Shown here piece after piece: positions 1-6,178 of a DNA stretch of 10,197 nucleotides. The stretch covers positions 1 through 10,197 of the forward strand of contig CAKQEE010000027.1 in assembly GCA_934230055.1 (NCBI GenBank), in the 5' to 3' direction. The DNA is from an uncultured Clostridia bacterium (GTDB lineage Bacteria; Bacillota; Clostridia; Christensenellales; Borkfalkiaceae). The notes beneath the pieces are model-generated. The model saw only the letters and a program-made list of their open reading frames with translations. It had not been told where the DNA came from and ran no database searches. Position numbers and translations under genes: made by a program. Numbering within the stretch: position 1 is the stretch's first letter; each line of letters starts with the position of its first letter.

Positions 1-99
1 GTAGGAAAGTAAGCTGAAAATTTGCAACACCGCAAAAATTATTATCGCGACGAACGCCACGAAGGTTAGCGGGTTAGTATTCTTTTCCGTGCTTTTCAT
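1..99 (-). CDS. Small membrane protein, N-terminal part only
   Basis: The first 33 codons of a gene that runs off the left edge of the window. It begins MKSTEKNTNPL, a short polar stretch, and then enters a continuous hydrophobic run (from about residue 12 to the edge) that looks like a transmembrane helix with the N-terminus inside. The start is well supported: the TAA stop of the preceding pseudouridine synthase gene is itself part of the ribosome binding site (TAAGGAG), placed 10 bases before the ATG. It is therefore the next gene of the same operon and probably translationally coupled. In Bacillus the gene after lspA-ylyB is pyrR, and this is clearly not pyrR. No family was recognised; too little is visible to suggest a function. 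Confidence 0.75.
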   Translation of the reverse strand, partial: MKSTEKNTNPLTFVAFVAIIIFAVLQIFSLLSY

Positions 100-113
100 T
101 ATTCGTTCACTCC

Positions 114-1022
114 TTATTTGTTTTTATTTCTTAAAGTTTCCAAAACCTTTTCAAAATAATCGGGAAGCGGCGCGGTGAAGCTCATTTTTTTCTTCGTCTT
201 CGGGTGTACGAATTCAAGATACCCCGCGTGAAGCAGCTGACCGTTTAAGTTGAATTTACAGTTTTTATAGCCGTATTCTTTATCCCCCACGACGGGATGC
301 CCCAAATACTTTGCGTGAACGCGTATCTGGTGCGTGCGCCCCGTTTCCAAAGAAAATTCGCACAGCGTGTATTCCGGAAAGGCTTCCAAAACCCTGTAAT
401 TCGTTACGGCTCTTCTCCCGCTGCGAGATACTGCCATTTTAGTGCGGTTTTTCGGATCGCGGTCTATAAAAGTTTCTATCCTGCCCTTTTCTGTTTTCAA
501 AACGCCGTAAAGCAAGGCTTTATATACCCTTTTGCACGTTTTATCTTCAAGCTGTTTGGATAAAAATGCGTGTGCCTTATCGTTTTTTGCAACCACTAAA
601 AGTCCCGAAGTATTCTTATCTATTCTATGCACGATTCCGGGGCGATTTACACCGTTTATCCCCGAAAGCTTATCGAGATGAAAAAGAAGCGCGTTCACGA
701 GAGTAGGTTCTCCGTTAGTACCGTTGCCGGCGTGTACCGTAAGCCCCTGCGGCTTGTTTATAACCGCAACGTCCTCGTCCTGATAGATTATATCGAGCGG
801 CATATCTACGGGTTCAAGCCCTAAATCCTTATTTTCGGGAATATCGAAAAGGATTACGTCTCCCTCTTTAAGCTTTACGCTCCCCTTTTGCGGTTTGCCG
901 TTCACTTTAAGCGCGCCCTCGTCGCAAAGTTTTTTCACGAAAGAACGCGACAAATCGGTATTTTCCGCTATAAAGCTGTCTGCCCGAGCGGCTTCTGCGG
1001 AAACTTTTATTTCCTTAATCAT
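114..1022 (-). CDS. RluD/RluA-family 23S rRNA pseudouridine synthase (YlyB-like)
   Basis: Isomerises specific uridines to pseudouridine in RNA, most likely in 23S rRNA. The 302 residues match the usual length of the family. An S4 RNA-binding domain occupies about residues 1-62 (SRSFVKKLCDEGALKVNGK). The catalytic domain follows, with the motif II core VHRIDKNTSGLLVVAKN, in which D135 is the catalytic aspartate, and the conserved LETGRTHQIRVHAKYLGHP at about 225-243. The ATG overlaps the end of lspA by 8 bases, with only a weak ribosome binding site, so translation is probably coupled to lspA. The lspA-RluD order is the same as lspA-ylyB in Bacillus, which supports a YlyB-type orthologue. The exact uridine target cannot be read from sequence. 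Family assignment is certain; substrate is inferred. Confidence 0.95.
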   Translation of the reverse strand: MIKEIKVSAEAARADSFIAENTDLSRSFVKKLCDEGALKVNGKPQKGSVKLKEGDVILFDIPENKDLGLEPVDMPLDIIYQDEDVAVINKPQGLTVHAGNGTNGEPTLVNALLFHLDKLSGINGVNRPGIVHRIDKNTSGLLVVAKNDKAHAFLSKQLEDKTCKRVYKALLYGVLKTEKGRIETFIDRDPKNRTKMAVSRSGRRAVTNYRVLEAFPEYTLCEFSLETGRTHQIRVHAKYLGHPVVGDKEYGYKNCKFNLNGQLLHAGYLEFVHPKTKKKMSFTAPLPDYFEKVLETLRNKNK

Positions 1023-1725
1023 TTTTTATACCGCTTTTATTCCGCTCGTCGCTTAAAGCACTTTCGCTTTGCGAGTCGTCCGCTTTCGTTGCACCGCCGT
1101 CGCGTTCCTTATTATTGCCTTCCGTCGATTTATCTATGATATTTTGCTCTTCCGAGCGGTCGTTTATACCGCTTTTAGCGTTTTTTTCTTCTTTACCCTT
1201 AAAAAGCGCGTTCTTATCCAAAAACAGCAAATGCACCACCACGAGAACGACGCCCGCGGTAAGCTCTACGTCCGCCACGTTAAAAACGCCGAATATGCGG
1301 TTTCCCGCGATTTCTATACAAATAAAATCGGTAACCGCATACCCCGCGGAAGCCATAAACGCCCTGTCTATAAAATTGCCCGCCGCCCCGCAAATGATAA
1401 GAGCTATCGCAACGAGAAGGGTTTTATACTTCCTTTTGTATGCGCAAACGTAAACCGCTACGAACGCCGCGATCGCTATCGGCGTGGTTATAAGAAAAAG
1501 CGTTCTTTTCCCATGCAAAATGCCGTAAGCCGCGCCGTCGTTAAGCACATAGGTAAAATAGAAAAAATTCGGGATAATCTCTATTTGCTTATCGCCGCTC
1601 TCCAAAGCGCGCGTAAAATACCACTTCGTCAGTTGATCCGCCCCGATAAGCACCGCCGCGAGAATGACGGAAGCTATCACGAATATTACCGTTCTCCGTC
1701 TTCCATCAGTCCCAATTCTTTGCAT
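1015..1725 (-). CDS. lspA: Lipoprotein signal peptidase II (LspA) with extended charged C-terminal tail
   Basis: Membrane aspartyl protease that removes signal peptides from prolipoproteins after the lipobox cysteine has been lipidated. Four hydrophobic segments lie in residues 1-170. The family motifs are in order: GADQLTKWY (28-36), NDGAAYGIL (62-70, with Tyr where Phe is usual), GNFIDR (catalytic D120) and FNVAD (catalytic D152). The canonical enzyme would end near residue 170; here about 65 further residues form a hydrophilic tail rich in Lys, Glu, Asp, Ser and Asn with no recognised domain. The ATG sits 4 bases after GGAGG, both inside the end of the upstream coiled-coil gene, giving a 40-base overlap. 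A GTG at codon 16 (position 1680) would remove the overlap, but its ribosome binding site is worse placed. A clear client, the lipoprotein at 6179-8872, lies in the same window. Confidence 0.95.
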   Translation of the reverse strand: MQRIGTDGRRRTVIFVIASVILAAVLIGADQLTKWYFTRALESGDKQIEIIPNFFYFTYVLNDGAAYGILHGKRTLFLITTPIAIAAFVAVYVCAYKRKYKTLLVAIALIICGAAGNFIDRAFMASAGYAVTDFICIEIAGNRIFGVFNVADVELTAGVVLVVVHLLFLDKNALFKGKEEKNAKSGINDRSEEQNIIDKSTEGNNKERDGGATKADDSQSESALSDERNKSGIKND

Positions 1726-2282
1726 AAATCCTCCAAATGCAGTTCGCCGGGGTTCAAAACCTCTTCGAGGCTGAAACCGTTTTCCGAAGTGGCGGCGATA
1801 TAATCTTCCATTCTCGCTTTCGGGTTAAAGGGCGCGTCGTTTTCTGCGGAATCGAGTTCGCAGGAAAGCGTTTCCGCAATAAGCTTGTTGTTTCCCGTTT
1901 TAAGCAACTCCGCAAGTTTTTCTTTTAGCAATGCCGCCCTTTTCGCCGCGGGATACAGCGGATATTTTTCTTTAAGCTCCGCAAAATACCCGTTCCACTT
2001 TTCGGAAAACTTTTTTAAAGCCGCAACGGTAAGCGCGTATTCGTTCTCCGTTTTTTTCTTTATCTCTTTTGCCTTTTCTTCCGATTCCACCAACGCCCTT
2101 ACGATAGAATCCTCTTTAAGCTTATAGCCTTCAAGCTCACCGTGAAGTTTTTTGTTTTCCTCCACGAGCGCATTGATTCTGTCTCTCTGCTTATACAGTT
2201 CTTCCTTTATTTCCGCGTCGTTCTCATCCAAAATCTTTTGGACTTCCGCCGCGGCGTATTTCCTTTTTTCCGGTTTTATCAC
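1686..2282 (-). CDS. DivIVA-like coiled-coil protein
   Basis: A 198-residue cytoplasmic protein beginning at a GTG codon preceded by a purine-rich AAGGGGAAGG site, 11 bases after the pncB stop. Residues 9-30 (YAAAEVQKILDENDAEI) and a long charged heptad-like helix to about residue 80 (EENKKLHGELEGYKLKEDSI, then ESEEKAKEIKKKTENEY) resemble the second, coiled-coil part of DivIVA/GpsB-type cell-division scaffolds. Residues 85-198 are acidic, probably partly disordered, and match nothing I know. DivIVA proteins recognise curved membrane at poles and septa and recruit partners, but the N-terminal membrane-binding tip typical of true DivIVA is not evident here. Its place directly upstream of lspA and the RluD-type gene echoes the Bacillus divIVA region. 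Family is likely; the role in division is inferred. Confidence 0.7.
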   Translation of the reverse strand: MIKPEKRKYAAAEVQKILDENDAEIKEELYKQRDRINALVEENKKLHGELEGYKLKEDSIVRALVESEEKAKEIKKKTENEYALTVAALKKFSEKWNGYFAELKEKYPLYPAAKRAALLKEKLAELLKTGNNKLIAETLSCELDSAENDAPFNPKARMEDYIAATSENGFSLEEVLNPGELHLEDLCKELGLMEDGER

Positions 2283-2293
2283 AGCCTTCCCCT

Positions 2294-3742
2294 TTAAGAC
2301 TTGGATCTGATACTTTCGAGCATTGCCGTTTTCAGCTCGTAAAGCGGCTCCGACAAGTCTACCTTATAAACGTGCGGTTTATCAAGTCTTTTATATTCGT
2401 CCCAAAACGTAGCAAGCTCTTTTTCCGCATACTTTTTGATTTCGGAAAGAGGAGGTCTGCCGTAAACTACTTTCCCCTCTTTTACCACGTCTATTTGCAA
2501 AGAACGTAATTCGTAATTATCGAACGTTATGGTTTTCCACCTGTCGGAAGGGTGCGTTAAAACGAGGGGCTTACTTTCGTCGTAAGCGGCTTCGTTGCGA
2601 AGGTAGATAAAATCCGCTTCCGCGTGTCCCGTCTTTTTGTCGTATACCCTGTAAATATTCTTAAATCCGGGGTTGGTTATCTTTTCCGCGTTTTCCGAAA
2701 CCTTTATCTTCGGCACTATTTCGCCGTCTTTTTCTATTATCGCGGAAAGTTTATATACTCCGCCGAGCGCGGGCATATCCGCACTCGTGATAAGCCTTGT
2801 TCCCACGCCCCAGCTGTTTATGGTCGCGCCCTGATTTTTAAGAGAGCTTATCGAATATTCGTCGAGGTCGCCCGAAGCGCATATGACCGTATCGGGATAA
2901 CCCGCCGCGTCCAACATGGCGCGCGCTTTTTTGGAAAGGTAGGCAAGGTCGCCCGAATCGAGTCTTATGCCTTTCGGCTTATAGCCCGCCGCTTTAAGCT
3001 CGTCGAAAACCTTTATCGCGTTCGGCACGCCCTGCTTTAAGGTGTCGTAAGTATCCACGAGAAGAAGCGCGTTTTCGGGATAGACTTCCGCATAAGCCTT
3101 AAAAGCGGTGTATTCGTCCTTAAAGTTCATCACCCAGCTGTGCGCGTGCGTTCCCGAAACGGGAATATCGAACATTTTGCCCGCAAGCACGTTGGAAGTG
3201 GAATCGCACCCGCCGATTACAGCCGCCCTCGCGCCGTAAATACCCGCGTCGGGTGCCTGCGCCCTGCGAAGTCCGAACTCCATTACGAGGTCGTTTTTCG
3301 CCGCGTATCTTATCTTTGCGGCTTTGGTTGCGATAAGCGTTTGAAAGTTTATTATGTTCAACACCGCCGTTTCTATAAGCTGCGCCTGCATTATCGGGGC
3401 TTTCACAGTAAAAATCGGTTCGCCGGGAAAAACCACCGTTCCCTCCGGCACCGCGTATATATCGCCTGTAAACTTAAAATCTTTCAGATAATCCAAAAAT
3501 TCCTGCGAAAAGATACCGAGACTTTTTAAGTATTCTATCTCTTCCTTGCCGAAATTCAGATTAGTAACGTAGTCTACCGCCTGCTCCAAGCCGCACGCCA
3601 CGGAATAGGTTATCATTCCGTTCTGACGGAAGAACACGTCGAAAACGGCTATCTCGTCCTTTCTTCCTTCTTTAAGATAACCGTTCATCATCGTAAGCTG
3701 ATAGAGGTCGGTAAGCAGCGTAAGATTTCTGTCGTTTGCCAT
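2294..3742 (-). CDS. pncB: Nicotinate phosphoribosyltransferase
   Basis: Converts nicotinate, PRPP and ATP to nicotinate mononucleotide in the Preiss-Handler route of NAD salvage; cytoplasmic. The 482 residues are the expected size for the Gram-positive type. Diagnostic stretches are LLTDLYQLTMMNGYL (9-23), the substrate-binding MEFGLRRAQAPDAGIYGARA (154-173), GTHAHSWVMNF (197-207, where H201 is the probable phosphorylated histidine), LLLVDTYDTLKQGVPNA (226-242) and GIRLDSGDLAYLSKKAR (258-274). All appear intact. The ATG has a GGAGATAAG site about 10 bases upstream and lies 22 bases after the membrane protein gene, so it belongs to the same operon. No functional link to division or lipoprotein processing is obvious; the shared transcript may simply be housekeeping. 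Confidence 0.97.
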   Translation of the reverse strand: MANDRNLTLLTDLYQLTMMNGYLKEGRKDEIAVFDVFFRQNGMITYSVACGLEQAVDYVTNLNFGKEEIEYLKSLGIFSQEFLDYLKDFKFTGDIYAVPEGTVVFPGEPIFTVKAPIMQAQLIETAVLNIINFQTLIATKAAKIRYAAKNDLVMEFGLRRAQAPDAGIYGARAAVIGGCDSTSNVLAGKMFDIPVSGTHAHSWVMNFKDEYTAFKAYAEVYPENALLLVDTYDTLKQGVPNAIKVFDELKAAGYKPKGIRLDSGDLAYLSKKARAMLDAAGYPDTVICASGDLDEYSISSLKNQGATINSWGVGTRLITSADMPALGGVYKLSAIIEKDGEIVPKIKVSENAEKITNPGFKNIYRVYDKKTGHAEADFIYLRNEAAYDESKPLVLTHPSDRWKTITFDNYELRSLQIDVVKEGKVVYGRPPLSEIKKYAEKELATFWDEYKRLDKPHVYKVDLSEPLYELKTAMLESIRSKS

Positions 3743-3764
3743 TTTTTCTTATCTCCGCATTGTT

Positions 3765-4238
3765 TTATTTGAAAGATTTTATTTTGGGAAGCTCTTTCGG
3801 GTTTTCTTCTTCATTCGCTTCCGCGGCTTGCTTTTCCGCGCGCCTTTGTTCGTAGTTTTTGTAATTTTCCGATTTATTCAAGGCAATATCTTCCGTTTTA
3901 TTGCCGTTTACAAGGAATGAAAGGCAGGCGAAAACACCCCAAGTTACTAAAAGCGCGATTAAAGCTATCCACCATTCGGTATAGTTTATCACCGCGTAAA
4001 AAAGAGCCAAACCCAGAAGCCCCGCACTTAAAAAGAAATAGAACGGGGAATGCTTTATAAACGCGCACGCAAGAAGCATCGCGCCGAACCCGACGAACGC
4101 GCAAAACAAAAAGGTAAGCATCGGGTGAACCCAGATATTAAGCGGCACGAGCGCATCGCACAACGTTACAACGAGCGAAATTACGAGTATCGCGATAGAA
4201 GCGATTAGTGTGATTTTTCTTCCGCCGAGTTTTTTCAT
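3765..4238 (-). CDS. Four-helix membrane protein of unknown function
   Basis: The first gene of the leftward operon, 157 residues. I chose the ATG at 4238 because AAGGAG lies 6 bases upstream (TAAGGAGAGAATTATG); an upstream in-frame ATG at 4289 has no such site and falls at the promoter's -10 element. Four hydrophobic helices fill about residues 8-30, 35-62, 66-87 and 91-112, with very short loops, followed by a hydrophilic, Lys/Glu-rich cytoplasmic tail of about 40 residues (EQRRAEKQAAEANEEENPK). The positively charged KKLGGRK start suggests an inside N-terminus, and an even helix count puts the tail inside too. I recognise no family. Being promoter-proximal ahead of pncB might suggest a vitamin-related role, but nothing in the protein itself resembles a niacin transporter. 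Confidence 0.85.
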   Translation of the reverse strand: MKKLGGRKITLIASIAILVISLVVTLCDALVPLNIWVHPMLTFLFCAFVGFGAMLLACAFIKHSPFYFFLSAGLLGLALFYAVINYTEWWIALIALLVTWGVFACLSFLVNGNKTEDIALNKSENYKNYEQRRAEKQAAEANEEENPKELPKIKSFK

Positions 4239-4277
4239 AATTCTCTCCTTATCCGCCTTTAAGACGATTTTTATATA

Positions 4278-4306
4278 AGTATAGCACATTTTTTCCCTTT
4301 TGTAAA
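4278..4306 (-). promoter_or_regulatory. Sigma-A-type promoter for the leftward operon
   Basis: Read on the minus strand, TTTACA (4301-4306) is separated by exactly 17 bases from TATACT (4278-4283), and the -10 is preceded by TGC, giving an extended -10 (TGCTATACT). It is the best vegetative promoter in the window. Transcription would start near 4270, about 30 bases before the start codon at 4238. It probably serves the membrane protein, pncB, the DivIVA-like gene, lspA, the RluD-type gene and the gene beyond, since no other promoter or terminator is evident between them. Confidence 0.8.
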
Positions 4307-4315
4307 TAAATAAAC

Positions 4316-4327
4316 GGTTATATAACC
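4316..4327. repeat. Perfect 12-bp palindrome between divergent promoters
   Basis: GGTTATATAACC is perfectly self-complementary and lies between the two divergent promoters, about 10 bases upstream of the leftward -35 and 33 bases upstream of the rightward -35. The position suits a regulator binding site acting on one or both promoters. It is AT-rich and short, so chance is possible. I do not recognise it as the site of a known regulator. Confidence 0.4.
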
Positions 4328-4359
4328 TTTCTAACTTTCGATTTTAAAGCATTTTCGCA

Positions 4360-4389
4360 TTGACAAAAACCCTTACTAAATGTTAAAAT
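4360..4389 (+). promoter_or_regulatory. Promoter for mtnN and the AlkD-like gene
   Basis: A consensus TTGACA (4360-4365) is followed after 18 bases by TAAAAT (4384-4389). Transcription would start near 4396, giving a leader of about 23 bases that contains the AAAGGTG ribosome binding site for the ATG at 4419. The 18-base spacer is one longer than ideal, and a 17-base alternative would use TTAAAA. Confidence 0.7.
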
Positions 4390-4418
4390 TTAATCAGAAA
4401 AACAAAAGGTGTTGTAAA

Positions 4419-5078
4419 ATGATAGTTATTTTGGCGGCAATGGAAAAAGAGGCTTCTGCTTTGATAGAAAATTTTGACGACAAAAGGCGATTTTTACTTG
4501 CGGGAAAAACGGCTTACGAAGGGAAGCTCTTCGGAAAAGAAGTTCTTCTTGCGATAACGGGAATAGGAAAGGTTTCCGCGGCGATAACCGCGCAGGCGGC
4601 GATAGACTATCGCTCCCCCGAATACGTTCTTAACTTCGGAACGGCGGGCGGTTTGAGCGGAGAAGTTTCGCCGAGAAATTTCTACGCCGTATCGGGGTGC
4701 TGCCAGCACGACTTTGACCTTACCGCGATAGACGACGTTTCCGTAGGCTACGTACAGGATTACGACAGGGTATTCTTTCCCGCCGTCACCGACGGTATGG
4801 AATTTTTGCCGAAAATAAAGCTTGCCACCGCGGACAGGTTTGCGCACGAGAAAACGGACGTGGAGACCGTCAAAAAACTCGGTTGCGCCGTGACCGATAT
4901 GGAGGGCTGCGCGATAGCTCAAACCTGTCTTTCAAACGGCGTTAAATTTTATTGCGTAAAAGCTATAAGCGACGTTTTGGGAAGCGGAATTCAGGCAAGC
5001 GAATTTACGAGCAATATGAGCTATATAAGAAACGAATTCCCCGCCGTTATCAAAAAGATTCTGGATAACGTTTTATGA
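4419..5078 (+). CDS. mtnN: 5'-methylthioadenosine/S-adenosylhomocysteine nucleosidase
   Basis: Hydrolyses methylthioadenosine and S-adenosylhomocysteine to adenine and the thioribose product, clearing by-products of SAM use (methyl transfer, polyamine and autoinducer-2 routes); cytoplasmic. The start at 4419 (MIVILAAMEKEASAL) aligns with the start of the family and has AAAGGTG 7 bases upstream; an in-frame ATG at 4380 lies in the promoter. At 219 residues it is slightly shorter than the roughly 230 of E. coli. Visible key residues are E11 (AAMEKEA), the LNFGTAGGL phosphate-site loop (71-79), E162 in DMEGCAIA and the catalytic D185 in KAISD. The 23-residue E-to-D spacing equals that of E. coli E174-D197. 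It is the promoter-proximal gene of a two-gene unit with the AlkD-like gene. Confidence 0.95.
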   Translation: MIVILAAMEKEASALIENFDDKRRFLLAGKTAYEGKLFGKEVLLAITGIGKVSAAITAQAAIDYRSPEYVLNFGTAGGLSGEVSPRNFYAVSGCCQHDFDLTAIDDVSVGYVQDYDRVFFPAVTDGMEFLPKIKLATADRFAHEKTDVETVKKLGCAVTDMEGCAIAQTCLSNGVKFYCVKAISDVLGSGIQASEFTSNMSYIRNEFPAVIKKILDNVL

Positions 5079-5770
5079 AAGAAATACTCGAATATCTTCT
5101 CTCTCGGTCAAGCGAGGAATTTAAGGCTTTCAACAAAAAAATAGTACCCGATACTTCTTACGAAATGCTCGGCGTTAAGGTACCCGTGCTTAAAGCTTAC
5201 GCAAAAGAAATTGCGGCAAACGAGAAGCTTAAAACGGAGTTTTTAAAGGAAAATCACCGCTATTACGAAGAGTGGTTTCTGCACGGGCTTATCATCGCGG
5301 TCGAAAAACAAAACGTTAGTAAATTACTGATAAATCTCGATACGTTTATGCCTCGCATAGACAACTGGGCGATATGCGATTGCGTCGTTTCGGCGTGCAA
5401 AGGTTTTAAAAAAGAGAAAGAAGCGGTGCTTAAAAAAATCTTCGAATGGCTTAATTCCGAAAGGGTTTACACGGTGCGTTTCGGCGTCGTTTCCCTGCTC
5501 GATTATTTTATGGAAGAGAAGTATCTTGAAGAGATAACCGCAAAAACTCTCTCGCTGCAAACGGAAGAATATTACGTAAATATGGCGGTGGCTTGGCTAT
5601 ACAGCGTTATGCTTATAAAGCATTACGACTACGCCGTTAAGCTGTTTGAAAGCGGCGCGATAAAAAACGCGTTCGTACACAATAAGGCATTACAAAAAGC
5701 AAGAGAAAGCTTCCGTATAGAAGAGGAAAGAAAGGCGTACTTAAACACCCTTAAACTAAAACGCAAATAA
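5075..5770 (+). CDS. DNA alkylation repair protein, AlkD-like HEAT-repeat glycosylase
   Basis: A 231-residue all-helical protein of the AlkD/COG4912 family. AlkD-type enzymes excise N3- and N7-alkylated purines without flipping the base out. The residues matching Bacillus cereus AlkD W109, D113, R148 and W187 appear to be W98 and D102 (DNWAICD), R135 (YTVRFGVV) and W174 (NMAVAWLYSV). The W-D spacing (4) and R-W spacing (39) are the same, so the active cleft looks intact. The N-terminal DTSYEMLGVKVPVLKAYAKE (26-45) is typical of the Firmicutes branch. The start overlaps the mtnN stop as ATGA, so the two genes are translationally coupled. Family is confident; glycosylase activity is inferred from the retained residues. 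Confidence 0.9.
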   Translation: MKEILEYLLSRSSEEFKAFNKKIVPDTSYEMLGVKVPVLKAYAKEIAANEKLKTEFLKENHRYYEEWFLHGLIIAVEKQNVSKLLINLDTFMPRIDNWAICDCVVSACKGFKKEKEAVLKKIFEWLNSERVYTVRFGVVSLLDYFMEEKYLEEITAKTLSLQTEEYYVNMAVAWLYSVMLIKHYDYAVKLFESGAIKNAFVHNKALQKARESFRIEEERKAYLNTLKLKRK

Positions 5771-5806
5771 GCTCGCTTCCTTTTACCATACCGATTTTAA
5801 GATACG

Positions 5807-5870
5807 AAAAGGACTTCGCCATTCCGAAAGCAACTTCGCGCGGTCGAAGCCTTTTTGTTTTTTATTTTTT
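5807..5870 (+). terminator. Intrinsic terminator after the mtnN unit
   Basis: AAAAGG-A-CTTCG (5807-5818) pairs with CGAAGCCTTTT (5845-5855), an 11-bp stem with one bulged A. The 26-base loop contains a smaller CGAA/TTCG hairpin. It is followed by a T-rich run (5852-5870, interrupted by single G and A). It lies 36 bases after the AlkD-like stop codon. The stem could also slow polymerase coming from the other strand, but the T-run there is only four bases. Confidence 0.7.
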
Positions 5871-5877
5871 GCCGGAT

Positions 5878-6003
5878 TTATTTATCAAAATCTTTTAAGC
5901 GTGCTTCCGTTTTTTGTCTGCTCGGAACGAATTGAGCCGCGCCGCACATTTTCACTTTACCGCCGAGCTTTGCCGCCGCATACGCCTGATTTGCGCCTAA
6001 AAT
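5878..6003 (-). pseudogene. Deletion remnant of a ribokinase (PfkB-family sugar kinase)
   Basis: A 41-codon open stretch ending at TAA, with no start codon of its own at the left of the homology. Its first part reads GANQAYAAAKLGGKVKMCGA, which matches the N-terminal signature of ribokinases (in intact enzymes GGKGANQA-AAA-LG). It passes directly into GAAQFVPSRQKTEARLKDF and a stop, which resembles the last residues of a ribokinase (the 'GAQ-S-IPSR-EVE-FL' end). About 250 residues between the two, and the first 35 or so before them, are missing. The junction falls at a Gly-Ala shared by both parts, suggesting deletion between short repeats. The N-terminal match is strong by eye; the C-terminal match is weaker. 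It is too short to be functional. Confidence 0.6.
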
Positions 6004-6010
6004 TTTTTAT

Positions 6011-6038
6011 ATATTATATCTTTTTATATGTATGTCAA
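6011..6038 (-). promoter_or_regulatory. Possible promoter reading into the ribokinase remnant
   Basis: On the minus strand a perfect TTGACA (6033-6038) is followed after 16 bases by TAATAT (6011-6016); an overlapping TATAAT sits at only 14 bases. It is immediately upstream of the ribokinase remnant and downstream of the bidirectional terminator, so it may be the retained promoter of the lost gene. The surrounding sequence is very AT-rich, which makes chance -10 matches common. If active it would yield an untranslated RNA of roughly 150-200 bases ending near 5807-5850. Confidence 0.4.
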
Positions 6039-6059
6039 TATCGAGCGTTTTTAAAAAGC

Positions 6060-6105
6060 AAACGTGGTCGGTACAAGAAAATTTTCTTGCGCCGACCACG
6101 TTTTT
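6060..6105. terminator. Bidirectional intrinsic terminator with nested palindrome
   Basis: The arms 6060-6071 (AAACGTGGTCGG) and 6092-6103 (CCGACCACGTTT) pair perfectly over 12 bases. Between them lies a second perfect palindrome, CAAGAAAATTTTCTTG (74-89 of the 6000s), with a 2-base mismatch separating the two. Runs of T follow on both strands (TTTTT at 6101-6105; TTTGCTTTTT when read leftward). It can end transcripts of the lipoprotein gene coming from the right and any read-through from the left. Confidence 0.85.
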
Positions 6106-6139
6106 ATATTTTAATTTTCCCTTTTTTTCTTAACTACCT

Positions 6140-6171
6140 CCCGTTTGCCGCGATATAACGCGGCAAACGGG
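6140..6171 (-). terminator. Strong 3' hairpin without a T-run, after the lipoprotein gene
   Basis: A perfect 13-bp stem (CCCGTTTGCCGCG with CGCGGCAAACGGG) closes a 6-base loop only 7 bases beyond the lipoprotein stop codon. On the transcribed strand it is followed by an A-rich stretch, not by a T-run, so on its own it is not a classical intrinsic terminator. It may pause polymerase ahead of the true terminator at 6060-6105 or protect the messenger's 3' end against exonucleases. Confidence 0.55.
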
Positions 6172-6178
6172 GAAAGCA

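Noticed and set aside
1069..1803. Long plus-strand open frame of 244 codons across lspA
   Set aside because: It is antisense to lspA, whose motifs are unmistakable. The translation is Arg/Tyr/His-rich with no family pattern and no ribosome binding site, typical of a shadow frame.
2624..3529. Two plus-strand open frames (138 and 129 codons) opposite pncB
   Set aside because: pncB is intact on the other strand; these translations are basic and low in recognisable structure, and are a by-product of codon bias.
4494..4922. Minus-strand open frame of 142 codons opposite mtnN
   Set aside because: mtnN has all its active-site residues and a proper promoter and start; the antisense frame has none of these.
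5901..6158. Plus-strand open frame of 85 codons in the intergenic region
   Set aside because: It crosses two terminator hairpins, has no ribosome binding site, and its first part is the antisense of the ribokinase-like remnant.
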